Shown here: one piece after another, positions 47,329 to 56,279 of the stretch
Position numbering within the stretch: the stretch's first letter is position 1
How the letters are laid out: each line of letters opens with the position of its first letter
Notes under the pieces: generated by a model
What the model was told of the DNA's origin: nothing
Databases searched by the model: none
The model's input: the letters and a program-made list of their open reading frames with translations, nothing else
Source of the DNA: an uncultured Arachnia sp.
GTDB lineage: Bacteria; Actinomycetota; Actinomycetes; Propionibacteriales; Propionibacteriaceae
Direction of reading: 5' to 3'
Assembly (NCBI GenBank): GCA_934636715.1
Contig: CAKUBE010000004.1
Coordinates: forward strand, 62,001-126,000
Length of the DNA stretch: 64,000 nucleotides
Program-made: the position numbers and the translations under genes

Positions 47329-47392
47329 GCCTGGCTGCGTTCTCGTCGCTCGCAGGGCTGAAGCCCAGCTTCGCTCCTCGGCCTTGCCATCC
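47329..47392 (+). repeat. Dispersed intergenic repeat, copy 2
   Basis: Blocks GCCTGGCTGCGTTCTCGTC (from 47329) and CTTCGCTCCTCGGCCTTGC (from 47369) match the element at 20870-20935. It lies in the sufC-sufS gap (47305-47510), which shows nothing else besides a purine-rich ribosome site (GAGGAAAG) before sufS. Confidence 0.6.
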
Positions 47393-47510
47393 GGGCGCCT
47401 CGCCACGGGGCTCTACTGAGGACTGGTGAAGGTGATGTTGGTCGACATCGCTTCGCTCGTCTCGTCGGCTGAAGAGTAATCGGCTCAATCAGAGAAAATG
47501 AGGAAAGCAC

Positions 47511-48752
47511 ATGTATGACGTGGAGGTGATCCGCGAGGACTTCCCGATCCTGCAGCGCAGGGTGGGGGAGCGGCCGCTCGTGTACCTCGACTCGGCCAAC
47601 ACGTCGCAGAAGCCGCGGCAGGTGGTCGACGCGATCGCGGAGCACTACCTGACGCACAACGCGAATGTGGCCCGGGCCATGCACCTGCTGGGCGCGGAGG
47701 CGACCGCGGCGTTCGAGGGCGGCCGGGCGAAGGTCGCGGGGTTCGTCGGGGCTTCCCGGCCCGAGGAGATCGTGTTCACCAAGAACGCGTCGGAGGCGCT
47801 GAACCTCTCCGCGTCGTCGCTCGGGGCGTCCCTCAAGCCAGGCGACGAGGTGGTCATCTCCGTGATGGAGCACCACTCCAACATCGTCCCCTGGCAGCTC
47901 GCCTGCCAGCGCTCGGGGGCGACGCTGCGCTGGTTCGACATCACCGACGACGGCCGCCTCGACCTGGAGAAGGCCGAACGCGACCACCTCATCAACGAGC
48001 GCACGAAGATCGTCTCGCTGACCTGGGTCAGCAACGTGCTCGGCACCCGCAACCCGATCGCGCAGATCGCAGCCCAGGCGCGCGCCGTCGGCGCCGTCAT
48101 GGTGGTCGACGCCTCGCAGGCGGTGCCGCACCAGGCGACGGACGTCGCCGCGCTCGGCGCGGACCTCGTCGCCTTCACCGGCCACAAGATGGTCGGGCCC
48201 ACCGGCATCGGCGTCCTCTGGGGGCGCTACGACCTGCTCGCGGAGCTGCCGCCATACCAGGGCGGCGGCGAGATGATCGAGATCGTGGAGATGGAGCGCT
48301 CGACCTACGCGGCCCCGCCGCACCGGTTCGAGGCGGGAACCCCGCCCATCGCGCAGGCCGTCGGCCTCGGCGCGGCCGTCGACTACCTCACGGAACTGGG
48401 GATGGACGCCATCTCCGCGCACGAGGAGGAACTGACGGTGTACGCGCTGGACAAGCTGACGAGCATCGACGGCGTGGTCATCCTCGGCCCGACGGAACCG
48501 GTCGAGCGCGGCAGCGCCATCTCGTTCAACATCGCGGGCGTGCACCCGCACGACGTCATGCAGGTCCTCGACTCGCGCGGCGTCGCCATCCGCGGCGGGC
48601 ACCACTGCGCCCGCCCGTTGCACAAGCGGCTGGGTCACCAGAGCTCGACCCGCGCGTCGTCCTACCTCTACACCACGCAGGGGGAGATCGACGCGCTCGC
48701 CGACGCCCTGGTGTTCACCCGCGACTACTTCGCGCCCAAGTTCGGAGGCTGA
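47511..48752 (+). CDS. sufS: Cysteine desulfurase SufS
   Basis: PLP enzyme that takes sulfur from cysteine for Fe-S assembly. The PLP Lys is in AFTGHKMVGPTGIGVLW and the active-site Cys in IRGGHHCARPLHKRLG. The N-terminal YLDSANTSQKPRQV segment is typical of group II desulfurases, which hand sulfur to SufU. It has 413 residues. It is followed by sufU after 5 nt. Confidence 0.97.
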   Translation: MYDVEVIREDFPILQRRVGERPLVYLDSANTSQKPRQVVDAIAEHYLTHNANVARAMHLLGAEATAAFEGGRAKVAGFVGASRPEEIVFTKNASEALNLSASSLGASLKPGDEVVISVMEHHSNIVPWQLACQRSGATLRWFDITDDGRLDLEKAERDHLINERTKIVSLTWVSNVLGTRNPIAQIAAQARAVGAVMVVDASQAVPHQATDVAALGADLVAFTGHKMVGPTGIGVLWGRYDLLAELPPYQGGGEMIEIVEMERSTYAAPPHRFEAGTPPIAQAVGLGAAVDYLTELGMDAISAHEEELTVYALDKLTSIDGVVILGPTEPVERGSAISFNIAGVHPHDVMQVLDSRGVAIRGGHHCARPLHKRLGHQSSTRASSYLYTTQGEIDALADALVFTRDYFAPKFGG

Positions 48753-48757
48753 CGGCC

Positions 48758-49195
48758 GTGAACATCGACGAGCTGTACCAGACGATCATCCTCGACCACT
48801 ACCGCGAGAAGCACCACAGCGGGCTGCGCGACGGCTACGACGCCGAGGTCCACCACGTGAACCCGTCCTGCGGCGACGAGCTCACGCTGCGGGTCCACCT
48901 CGCCGGCGACACCGTCGCCGACATCTCGTACGAGGGGGAGGGCTGCTCGATCTCGCAGGCCTCGACGTCGGTCATGACCGACCTTCTGATCGGCGGCTCG
49001 ACGGCCCACGCGCTGGAGCTGCACGACCAGTTCCTCGAGATGATGCAGTCCCAGGGCCGGATCGAGCCCGACGAGGACGTCTTCGAGGACGCGATCGCCT
49101 TCGCCGGCGTCTCGAAGTTCCCCGCGCGCGTCAAGTGCGCCCTCCTCGCCTGGTCCGCGGTCCGCGACGCCATCCTTCGAGCTACCGCTGGTTGA
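48758..49195 (+). CDS. sufU: SufU-type sulfur-transfer/scaffold protein
   Basis: IscU-fold zinc protein that accepts persulfide from SufS. The three cysteines are in NPSCGDELTLRV, GEGCSISQAS and RVKCALLAWSAV. It has 145 residues. The GTG at 48758 has GGAGG upstream at the sufS end. The last codons and the stop (ACCGCTGGTTGA) belong to the dispersed GGTTGAGC repeat, so the C-terminal TAG residues may be repeat-derived. Confidence 0.94.
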   Translation: MNIDELYQTIILDHYREKHHSGLRDGYDAEVHHVNPSCGDELTLRVHLAGDTVADISYEGEGCSISQASTSVMTDLLIGGSTAHALELHDQFLEMMQSQGRIEPDEDVFEDAIAFAGVSKFPARVKCALLAWSAVRDAILRATAG

Positions 49196-49352
49196 GCGGG
49201 CCGCGAGGAACGAGCTTCGGCCTCGAAGCCAAAGGCACCTTTCCGCTGGTTGAGCCGCCGCACGAGGCGCTAGCCGAGTCGGCGTGTCGCGCCGTGCTGA
49301 GCCGACGCAGAGGGCGAAGCCCCGGCGTCGCGTCGAAGTAAAACCAATAGAC
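49186..49352 (+). repeat. GGTTGAGC-type repeats, two copies in the sufU-sufT gap
   Basis: Copy 1 begins CGCTGGTTGAGCGGG near 49186 and contains the sufU stop. Copy 2 begins CGCTGGTTGAGCCG at 49244 and runs to AAAACCAATAGAC. Copy 2 closely parallels 55822-55920, sharing CGTCGCGCCGTGCTGAGCC-type internal sequence. Confidence 0.75.
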
Positions 49353-49378
49353 TGGCACCGAGAAGCCAAGGAGAACTG

Positions 49379-49771
49379 ATGTACAACCCCGAACAGCGGC
49401 CGAGCGACCTGGTCAAGGACGAGCTGCCCGATGTCGACCTGAGCGACCCGGCGCCGTCCGCGGCGCCCACCGAGGACGAGGTCCTCGAGGCGATGAAGGA
49501 CGTCGTCGACCCGGAGCTGATGGTCAACGTCGTCGACCTCGGCCTCGTGTACGGCGTGCAGCTCGACGATCAGGCCAACGCCACGATCGACATGACGCTC
49601 ACCTCGCCCACGTGCCCGCTCACCGACAAGATCGAGTACGACACCAAGTACGTCCTCGACGGCCTGGTGACCTCGGTGACAATCAACTGGGTCTGGCTGC
49701 CGCCGTGGACGCTGGAGATGATCAGCGAGGACGGCCGCGAGCAACTCCGCGCGATCGGCTACAACCTCTGA
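49379..49771 (+). CDS. sufT: SufT/MIP18-family metal-sulfur cluster assembly factor (DUF59)
   Basis: A 130-residue protein with the DUF59 core VLEAMKDVVDPELMVNVVDLG and the SPTCPLTD motif with the conserved Cys. Its role is in Fe-S cluster maturation, as in other actinobacterial suf operons. The first 30 residues are an acidic, proline-containing tail. An AAGGAG site precedes the ATG. It is separated from sufU by 183 nt of repeats. Confidence 0.92.
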   Translation: MYNPEQRPSDLVKDELPDVDLSDPAPSAAPTEDEVLEAMKDVVDPELMVNVVDLGLVYGVQLDDQANATIDMTLTSPTCPLTDKIEYDTKYVLDGLVTSVTINWVWLPPWTLEMISEDGREQLRAIGYNL

Positions 49772-49816
49772 CACGGGGAGCGTAGGCTGGCCTCCACCGA
49801 TCCCTAGGAGGCGACG

Positions 49817-50647
49817 ATGTCGACGCTGACCACCGCAGACGGCGTGCAGCTGCATTTCACTGATTCGGGAGGCGAGGGGCGGCCGCTCGTGCTCGTGCAC
49901 GGCTGGCCTCTCTCCGGGGCCTCCTTCGAGGCCAACATCCCCGCGCTGGCCGCCGCGGGGTACCGCGTGGTCACGTACGACCGGCGCGGGTTCGGCCAGT
50001 CGGGCAAGCCGGAGACCGGATACGACTACGAGACGCTCGCCGACGACCTCTCGGCGGTGCTCGAACAACTCGACCTGAGCGACGCCGTGCTCCTCGGCTT
50101 CTCCATGGGCGGCGGCGAGGTGGCCCGCCTCGCGGGCGGGCGGCGGCATCCGCGCGTGGGCGCCGTCATCTTCTCCGGCGCCATCACCCCGGCGCTGTGC
50201 CTGACCGACGACAACCCCGACGGCGCCATGCCCTTCGAGGCGTTCCAGGGGATGTCGGATCAGTGCGCGGCGGACCGCGACGGTTTCCTCGATCAGTTCA
50301 TCACCTGGTTCTACAGCACCGGCGAGGGCGGGCTCCAGGTCGACGAGGCCACGCGCCAGGCCGCGCTGGCCATCGCGCACCAGTCGAGCCCGGTCGCGGG
50401 GCCGGCCACCATCCTGATCTGGGCCGACGACCTGCGCGACGACTGCCGCCGCATCGCGGTGCCCACCCTCGTGATCCACGGCGACGGCGACGTCAACGTG
50501 CCGCTGGCGAAGTCCAGCGCGCGCATGCCGGAGTACGTGTCGCAGGCGGAGCTCGTCGTCATCGACGGTGCTCCGCATGGCGCGAACATCTCCCATCAGA
50601 CGCAGTGGGAGGCGGCCATCCTGGACTTCCTGACGCGGACCCGATGA
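49817..50647 (+). CDS. Alpha/beta hydrolase (non-heme haloperoxidase/esterase-like)
   Basis: A 276-residue hydrolase. The oxyanion motif is LVLVHGWPLSG, the nucleophile elbow GFSMGGGE replaces the usual GxSxG (Ser in GFSMG), the acid is in VIHGDGDVNVPL, and the His is in GAPHGAN. It resembles non-heme chloroperoxidase/esterases. The ATG follows CTAGGAGG. It has its own likely promoter after sufT and no obvious pathway link. Confidence 0.87.
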   Translation: MSTLTTADGVQLHFTDSGGEGRPLVLVHGWPLSGASFEANIPALAAAGYRVVTYDRRGFGQSGKPETGYDYETLADDLSAVLEQLDLSDAVLLGFSMGGGEVARLAGGRRHPRVGAVIFSGAITPALCLTDDNPDGAMPFEAFQGMSDQCAADRDGFLDQFITWFYSTGEGGLQVDEATRQAALAIAHQSSPVAGPATILIWADDLRDDCRRIAVPTLVIHGDGDVNVPLAKSSARMPEYVSQAELVVIDGAPHGANISHQTQWEAAILDFLTRTR

Positions 50648-50716
50648 CCCGGGTGTCCCGGGAACGATCCAAATCGCCCGGGATGTCTACTTTGGTTGAT
50701 TTATCGGATACGGAGG

Positions 50717-50814
50717 AGGGTCCCCGCTTCCAAACGGACCCTGCTCGGTAGAGACTTATCTCACAAGCGGCCATCCGAGATGCGTTCCCCCCCAGCGTCA
50801 GTGGATGGCCGCTT
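50717..50814. terminator. Two hairpins between convergent hydrolase and kinase genes
   Basis: Hairpin 1: AGGGTCC (50717-50723) with GGACCCT (50736-50742). Hairpin 2: AAGCGGCCATCC (50765-50776) with its perfect complement at 50803-50814. They sit in the 212-nt convergent gap 50648-50859, where no gene is evident, and likely end both transcripts. No T-tract is present. Confidence 0.6.
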
Positions 50815-50859
50815 CACTATTGTCCCGGGCTGTCCCGAGCGGCGAGGGGGCCGATCTGC

Positions 50860-52029
50860 TCAGCGTGGTGAGGTAGGGGACTTCATGTTCGCCCGCACCT
50901 CATACCCGGTAGGCAGGGTGACGCGCAAGAGCCAGCGGCCGTCCAGCAGCTCGCTCGAGCAAGTGCCCTTGAGGAGGTTGGCCCGTTCGCGGATCCCAAC
51001 CAGGCCGAAGCCACTGGTGGGGCGGATCTCGCGCAGGCGTGTGGGGTTCGAGTACTCGGCCACGAAAGAGTCGTCGGTGGCCTGCATCGAGATACGGGTG
51101 AGGCCACCGGGTGTGGAGTGCTTGATCATGTTGCTGGTCGCTTCGACGGTGATCTTCGCCAGAGTCGTCGCGCGCGCGGCGCTGATGCTGTCGATGGCGA
51201 AACTCACCTCGGTGAGGAAGCCGGCTTCGGTCAGTCGCTGGGCCTGCTGCTCGACGGCCTCCTGGAGACCCGCGGCGTCGGCGATGTGCCACGTGCCCAC
51301 CTCGTCGAGCATCTGGCTGTCGCGCAGGCTCGAGAGGAGTTGGCGAAGATCCTGGGCAGCGGAGCTGCACTCTTGGGCGATGTCTTCCAACTCGTCGCGC
51401 GTCGGATCCGACAGCGCGGGGTCGGCCGCCACCATGTACGACCGCATGGAGGCGTGTGAGAGCGTCTGGGCGACGGTGTCGTGCAGGTCGCGCGCGAGGT
51501 CGAGGCGCAGGTCTTGGAGCCGGCGCACGGTCGCCTCGCGTTCCAGCCTGATGAGGTCGACGGAGCGGCGCCACAGGATGCCGGCCCCGAGGCTGAGCAC
51601 GATCAGGACGGCGACCAGGACGACGACGGCGATCTTGTCGGCGAGGCCTTCGCCTCTGGCGGTGTGGAACAGGAGGACGCCGACTTCCGCGCTGCCGAGG
51701 ACGGCTACGAGGAGCGGAACGATCCGCAGCCGCAGCCGTACGGCGGCAAAGACGTGGACGGCGACCACGAGCCCGGCGGGCCCGATCAAGCCGAGTTCGA
51801 TCGTGAGCTGCGTGAGCAGCCCGATCAGGGTGAGGGTTGCCCCGACGAACGGGAGTATCGCCGCGAGTGCGGCTCCCAGGCAGATCAGGACGCTCGAGGC
51901 CCAGACGTTGGCGGGAATGTCGTACCCGAGGCCCGTCCCGATGACCAGAGCGAAGAGGAGCGAGGCGAGTGCCGGTTCCAGCCACCAGGTGGGGACTGCG
52001 CTGATCTTGTCGTGGACGGCCCGAAGCAT
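50860..52029 (-). CDS. Sensor histidine kinase, NarL/DesK type
   Basis: Membrane kinase of 389 residues. About six hydrophobic segments occupy residues 15-155, a membrane-embedded sensor without a large extracellular domain. The DHp/HisKA_3 motif is DLARDLHDTVAQTLSH with the phospho-accepting His, followed by the HATPase: an N-box ATSNMIKHS and the G-box FGLVGIRERANLLKG. It is the partner of the LuxR-type regulator at 52527. A 46-residue peptide gene lies 42 nt upstream on the same strand, and a membrane-embedded sensor of this kind can detect a peptide or a membrane stress. Confidence 0.92.
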   Translation of the reverse strand: MLRAVHDKISAVPTWWLEPALASLLFALVIGTGLGYDIPANVWASSVLICLGAALAAILPFVGATLTLIGLLTQLTIELGLIGPAGLVVAVHVFAAVRLRLRIVPLLVAVLGSAEVGVLLFHTARGEGLADKIAVVVLVAVLIVLSLGAGILWRRSVDLIRLEREATVRRLQDLRLDLARDLHDTVAQTLSHASMRSYMVAADPALSDPTRDELEDIAQECSSAAQDLRQLLSSLRDSQMLDEVGTWHIADAAGLQEAVEQQAQRLTEAGFLTEVSFAIDSISAARATTLAKITVEATSNMIKHSTPGGLTRISMQATDDSFVAEYSNPTRLREIRPTSGFGLVGIRERANLLKGTCSSELLDGRWLLRVTLPTGYEVRANMKSPTSPR

Positions 52030-52071
52030 GGCGCGAATTGTACGCGGCCTTCGGTTTCGAGGCCTACGCGC

Positions 52072-52212
52072 TCAGCGGCACCAGCCCAGGATGCGGCAGA
52101 CGATCATCTGCAGGCGGGGCTTCATCAGCGACTTGGGGAGGACGCGGTTGGCGGCCTTGGCGACCTGGCGCTGGGGGAGGACCGAGGCGAAGGGGGCGAT
52201 GGTGTCTAGCAT
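52072..52212 (-). CDS. Small cationic two-cysteine peptide in the two-component locus
   Basis: A 46-codon gene not recognised as a known family. The ATG at 52212 has AGGAGA six bases upstream, and all codons but one (CTA) end in G or C, which strongly supports coding. The N-terminus is MLDTIAPFASVLPQ, the middle is basic (KAANRVLPKSLMKPR), and the end is MIVCRILGWCR, with C39 and C45 six residues apart. There is no classic signal peptide. It lies between the response regulator (upstream) and the kinase (42 nt downstream), all on one strand. It could be a peptide signal, a RiPP-like precursor or a small regulator of the kinase. Confidence 0.75.
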   Translation of the reverse strand: MLDTIAPFASVLPQRQVAKAANRVLPKSLMKPRLQMIVCRILGWCR

Positions 52213-52218
52213 GATGTT

Positions 52219-52289
52219 TCTCCTATCGGAAGTGCGTTCTCTCCGATAGTAGACAAATTAGGGACGCCAGTTTAACCCCGGGTATACCA
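52219..52289 (-). promoter_or_regulatory. Candidate promoter and 5' leader hairpin of the peptide gene
   Basis: On the minus strand an extended -10 TGGTATACC (52289-52281) lies 69 nt before the ATG; no clear -35 is seen. Closer in, CTATCGGA (minus 52249-52242) pairs perfectly with TCCGATAG (52230-52223) over 8 bp with an 11-nt loop. The right arm runs into the AGGAGA ribosome site (52224-52219), so the stem could influence translation. The remaining 52290-52454 shows no gene. Confidence 0.5.
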
Positions 52290-52454
52290 AAAGGCATGAA
52301 TCGTCATCCTTCAATGACTAGGCAATCCACTTTAGATGAATCACGCACGGTCGGTACCGGCCGCCGGGTGGGCGGTAGAACAAAAGGGGCGGACGGCACC
52401 AGGTGTTGACTGCTAGGCAACCACCGATCACGCCCTCTCCGGAGGCAGACCAAC

Positions 52455-52501
52455 ATGCGGGCGCCCCGCCGACCTGCGATAGGTCGGCGGGGCGCCCGCA
52501 T
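52455..52501 (-). terminator. Perfect 21-bp GC-rich hairpin after the response regulator
   Basis: Arms 52455-52475 and 52481-52501 are fully complementary (ATGCGGGCGCCCCGCC core) with a 5-nt loop. It is 25 nt beyond the regulator stop and has no T-tract. It probably separates the regulator transcript from the peptide-kinase transcript, in part or fully. Confidence 0.75.
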
Positions 52502-52526
52502 CGGTCCTCCTAGAGGGAAGAGTGGT

Positions 52527-53174
52527 TCAGTTCTCGATCAGGCCCCACTGGTAGGCGAGCGCGGCCAGCGCGGCGCGGTTCTTGCGGTCCAGGCGGGTCA
52601 GGAGCCGGCTCACGTAGGTCTTCACGGTGCTGGTCGCCAGGTGGAGCTCCTCGCCGATCTCGGCGTTGCTGAGCCCCTGCCCGATCAGGGTGAGCAGCTT
52701 GGTGTCGATCTGGCCGAGGTCCGGCGGTGGGGCGGTGCGCGCGAGCGTCGTGCTGAGCAGCGTCGCCACGAGCTTGGGGGAGACGAGGGAGTCGCCGCTG
52801 TACGCACTGCGGATGCCGTGCATGATCAGGGCGGGGCTGTCGGTCTTCAGGAGAAAGCCGGACGCACCCATCTGGATGGCGCGGGTGAGGGTCCGATCGT
52901 CGCCCAGGGCCGTGAAGCACACGGCCTTGCAGTTCAGCGGCGGGGCCGTGACGATGCGCGTGACCTCGATGCCGTCCATCTTCGGCATGTGGACGTCGAC
53001 GAGGCAGACGTCGGGGTGCAACTCGTTGGCCATCTGGACTGCCTGTTCGCCGTCGACGGCCATGCCTACCAGCTCGATGTCTGCCGCGCGGCTGAGGTAG
53101 GTATCGACGGCTCGCCTCGCCAGAGGGTCGTCCTCCGCGAGAAGCACGCGAATCATCGGTTGCGCATCGTCCAT
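52527..53174 (-). CDS. Response regulator, NarL/LuxR family
   Basis: Receiver domain at residues 8-125 with acidic pair in LLAEDDPLARRA, phospho-acceptor Asp in CLVDVHMPKMDG and Lys in GFLLKTDSP. The C-terminal LuxR HTH is LIGQGLSNAEIGEELHLA then STVKTYVSRLLTRL. The ATG at 53174 (215 residues) is preferred over the GTG at 53183. Partner of the kinase at 50860. The target genes are not evident apart from possible autoregulation and the peptide gene. Confidence 0.93.
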   Translation of the reverse strand: MDDAQPMIRVLLAEDDPLARRAVDTYLSRAADIELVGMAVDGEQAVQMANELHPDVCLVDVHMPKMDGIEVTRIVTAPPLNCKAVCFTALGDDRTLTRAIQMGASGFLLKTDSPALIMHGIRSAYSGDSLVSPKLVATLLSTTLARTAPPPDLGQIDTKLLTLIGQGLSNAEIGEELHLATSTVKTYVSRLLTRLDRKNRAALAALAYQWGLIEN

Positions 53175-53297
53175 AGGCGCCACCCTATCGCCCGTGTGAG
53201 CGTTCTGTTAGCGCAGCCCGCCGCCTTGTCGGGAGCAATTTTCGCTGGAACGTACGCCACCCGAGCACGGGGCCGGGAGGGCGCTAGGCTGCGCGGC

Positions 53298-54215
53298 GTG
53301 AGCGAGCGGCGTGCGGGACTGGGATTTGGGCTCGCGGCGTACCTCCTGTGGGGGCTGTTTCCGCTCTACTTCCTGCTCTTCGCGCGTTCCGGCGCGCTCG
53401 AGGTCGTGGCCCACCGCGCCGTGTGGTCGCTGGTCTTCTGCGCGGTCCTGCTGACGGTGCTGCGTCAATGGGGAACACTCCGCGCGGCCCTCGCCGTCAG
53501 GCGACTCGCACTGGGCCTCGCCGTCGCGGGCGTGCTGATCGTCGTCAACTGGCTGACCTACGTGTTCGCGGTCTTCTCCGGTCGTACCTTGGAGACGGCG
53601 CTCGGCTACTTCATCAACCCGCTGGCCGTCGCGGGGCTCGGCATCGTGGTGCTGGGCGAGAGCCTTCGCCGACTGCAGTGGCTCGCCATGGCCTTCGGTG
53701 CCGCGTCGGTGCTCGTGATGGTCGTCGGCTACGGGCAGGTGCCGTGGATCGCGCTCATCCTCGCCTGCAGCTTCGGCACCTACTCCCTGGTCAAGAAGGT
53801 CGCGGGGCGCTCCGTCGGGGCGCTCCCCGGCCTCGCCATCGAGACCGGCGCCGTCGCGCCGTTCGCGCTCGGATACCTGGGCTGGCTGGCGTTGACGGGG
53901 CAGGCGTCGGCGTCGCCGGTCTCCGGGTACGGCGCCCTGATCGCGACGACGGGGATCGTGACGGCCATCCCGCTGCTGCTGTTCGCCGCGGCCGCCCGTC
54001 GCGTGTCTATGGTGACCATCGCGATCTTGCAGTACATCGCGCCCCTCGGGCAGTTCCTGCTGGGCTGGCTGGTGTTCCACGAGCCCATGCCGCCGATGCG
54101 CTGGGCGGGTTTCGCGCTGGTCTGGGCGGCGGTCGCGGTGTTCGTCGTCGACGGGATCCTGGCGTCGCGCCGACGCCGACCGGTTTGCCCCAGGCCGCCG
54201 GGCCAGGGAAACTAG
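53298..54215 (+). CDS. rarD: RarD-type EamA/DMT family transporter
   Basis: A membrane protein of 305 residues with about ten helices. The N-terminal GLGFGLAAYLLWGLFPLYF is the RarD signature, followed by ALEVVAHRAVWSLVF and LGYFINPLAVAGLGI. The family is linked to chloramphenicol resistance but the natural substrate is unknown. The GTG at 53298 was chosen because longer frames run into the response regulator gene. It ends with an Arg-rich tail 4 nt before the ABC-F gene. Confidence 0.9.
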   Translation: MSERRAGLGFGLAAYLLWGLFPLYFLLFARSGALEVVAHRAVWSLVFCAVLLTVLRQWGTLRAALAVRRLALGLAVAGVLIVVNWLTYVFAVFSGRTLETALGYFINPLAVAGLGIVVLGESLRRLQWLAMAFGAASVLVMVVGYGQVPWIALILACSFGTYSLVKKVAGRSVGALPGLAIETGAVAPFALGYLGWLALTGQASASPVSGYGALIATTGIVTAIPLLLFAAAARRVSMVTIAILQYIAPLGQFLLGWLVFHEPMPPMRWAGFALVWAAVAVFVVDGILASRRRRPVCPRPPGQGN

Positions 54216-54219
54216 GCCG

Positions 54220-55818
<1,599 letters not shown>

Positions 55819-55821
55819 CCC

Positions 55822-55920
55822 CGCTGGTTGAGCCGGTCGCGTCGACGGAGTCGACCGCTACCGCGTCGCGCCGTGCTGAGCCGACGCGCGAAGCGAAGCC
55901 GCCGTCGTGTCGGAGTAAAG
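55822..55920 (+). repeat. GGTTGAGCC-type repeat, copy after the ABC-F gene
   Basis: Begins CGCTGGTTGAGCCGG 4 nt after the ABC-F stop and shares GCGTCGCGCCGTGCTGAGCC and GAAGCGAAGCC with the copy at 49244-49352. It opens the 461-nt gene-free gap 55819-56279, which is mostly repeats. Confidence 0.7.
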
Positions 55921-55963
55921 CGTCTGGCACTCGGTTCGCGGACGTGGTTGCGTCTGTGTGGGC

Positions 55964-56074
55964 AGTTCTGGGCCAGGTCCCGTGCGGCTTGTGCGGTGCA
56001 TGTGGTTGTTCGGGTTGCGGTTCGGCGCGGTGTGGGCTTTTTTCGAAGCGCCGCACGGGACCTGTCCCAGAACT
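55964..56074. repeat. Large inverted-repeat element
   Basis: Arms 55964-55988 and 56050-56074 are complementary at 24 of 25 positions (AGTTCTGGG and AGGTCCCGTGCGGC blocks) and extend two more base pairs outward. The 61-nt loop contains a TTTTTT. It may fold into a large RNA hairpin or be a MITE-like remnant. No protein coding sense is visible. Confidence 0.65.
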
Positions 56075-56105
56075 GCTGGCCTGGCCATTCGCTCGGTGCG
56101 AGAAC

Positions 56106-56162
56106 CGCTGGTTGAGCCGGACCCCCGCGCGAAGCGCCGGGTCCGTGTCGAAACCAATAGAC
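56106..56162 (+). repeat. GGTTGAGCC-type dispersed repeat, copy B
   Basis: Runs from CGCTGGTTGAGCCGGACCC to GTGTCGAAACCAATAGAC. It is nearly identical to 34545-34595; the stem base pair 56121-56142 is A-T, where copy A has G-C (34554-34575), a compensatory change. It is about 118 nt before the phosphohexomutase start. Confidence 0.75.
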
Positions 56163-56279
56163 AAGTCCCGGTTCATGGACCCAGCCAAGAACCTGAACCC
56201 CGCTCAGCGAGAATGCGCACCTGCTCGTTGCGGCGGTCGGCGCATGGAGCCGACGAGACGCAACCCATAGGCTGGCGAC

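Noticed and set aside
50559..50774. 71-codon minus-strand frame near the hydrolase end
   Set aside because: It overlaps the hydrolase gene and the convergent hairpin, with no ribosome site or conserved feature.
52304..52501. 65-codon minus-strand frame before the peptide gene
   Set aside because: It begins inside the perfect GC-rich hairpin, has no ribosome site and an unnatural Arg/Pro-rich composition.
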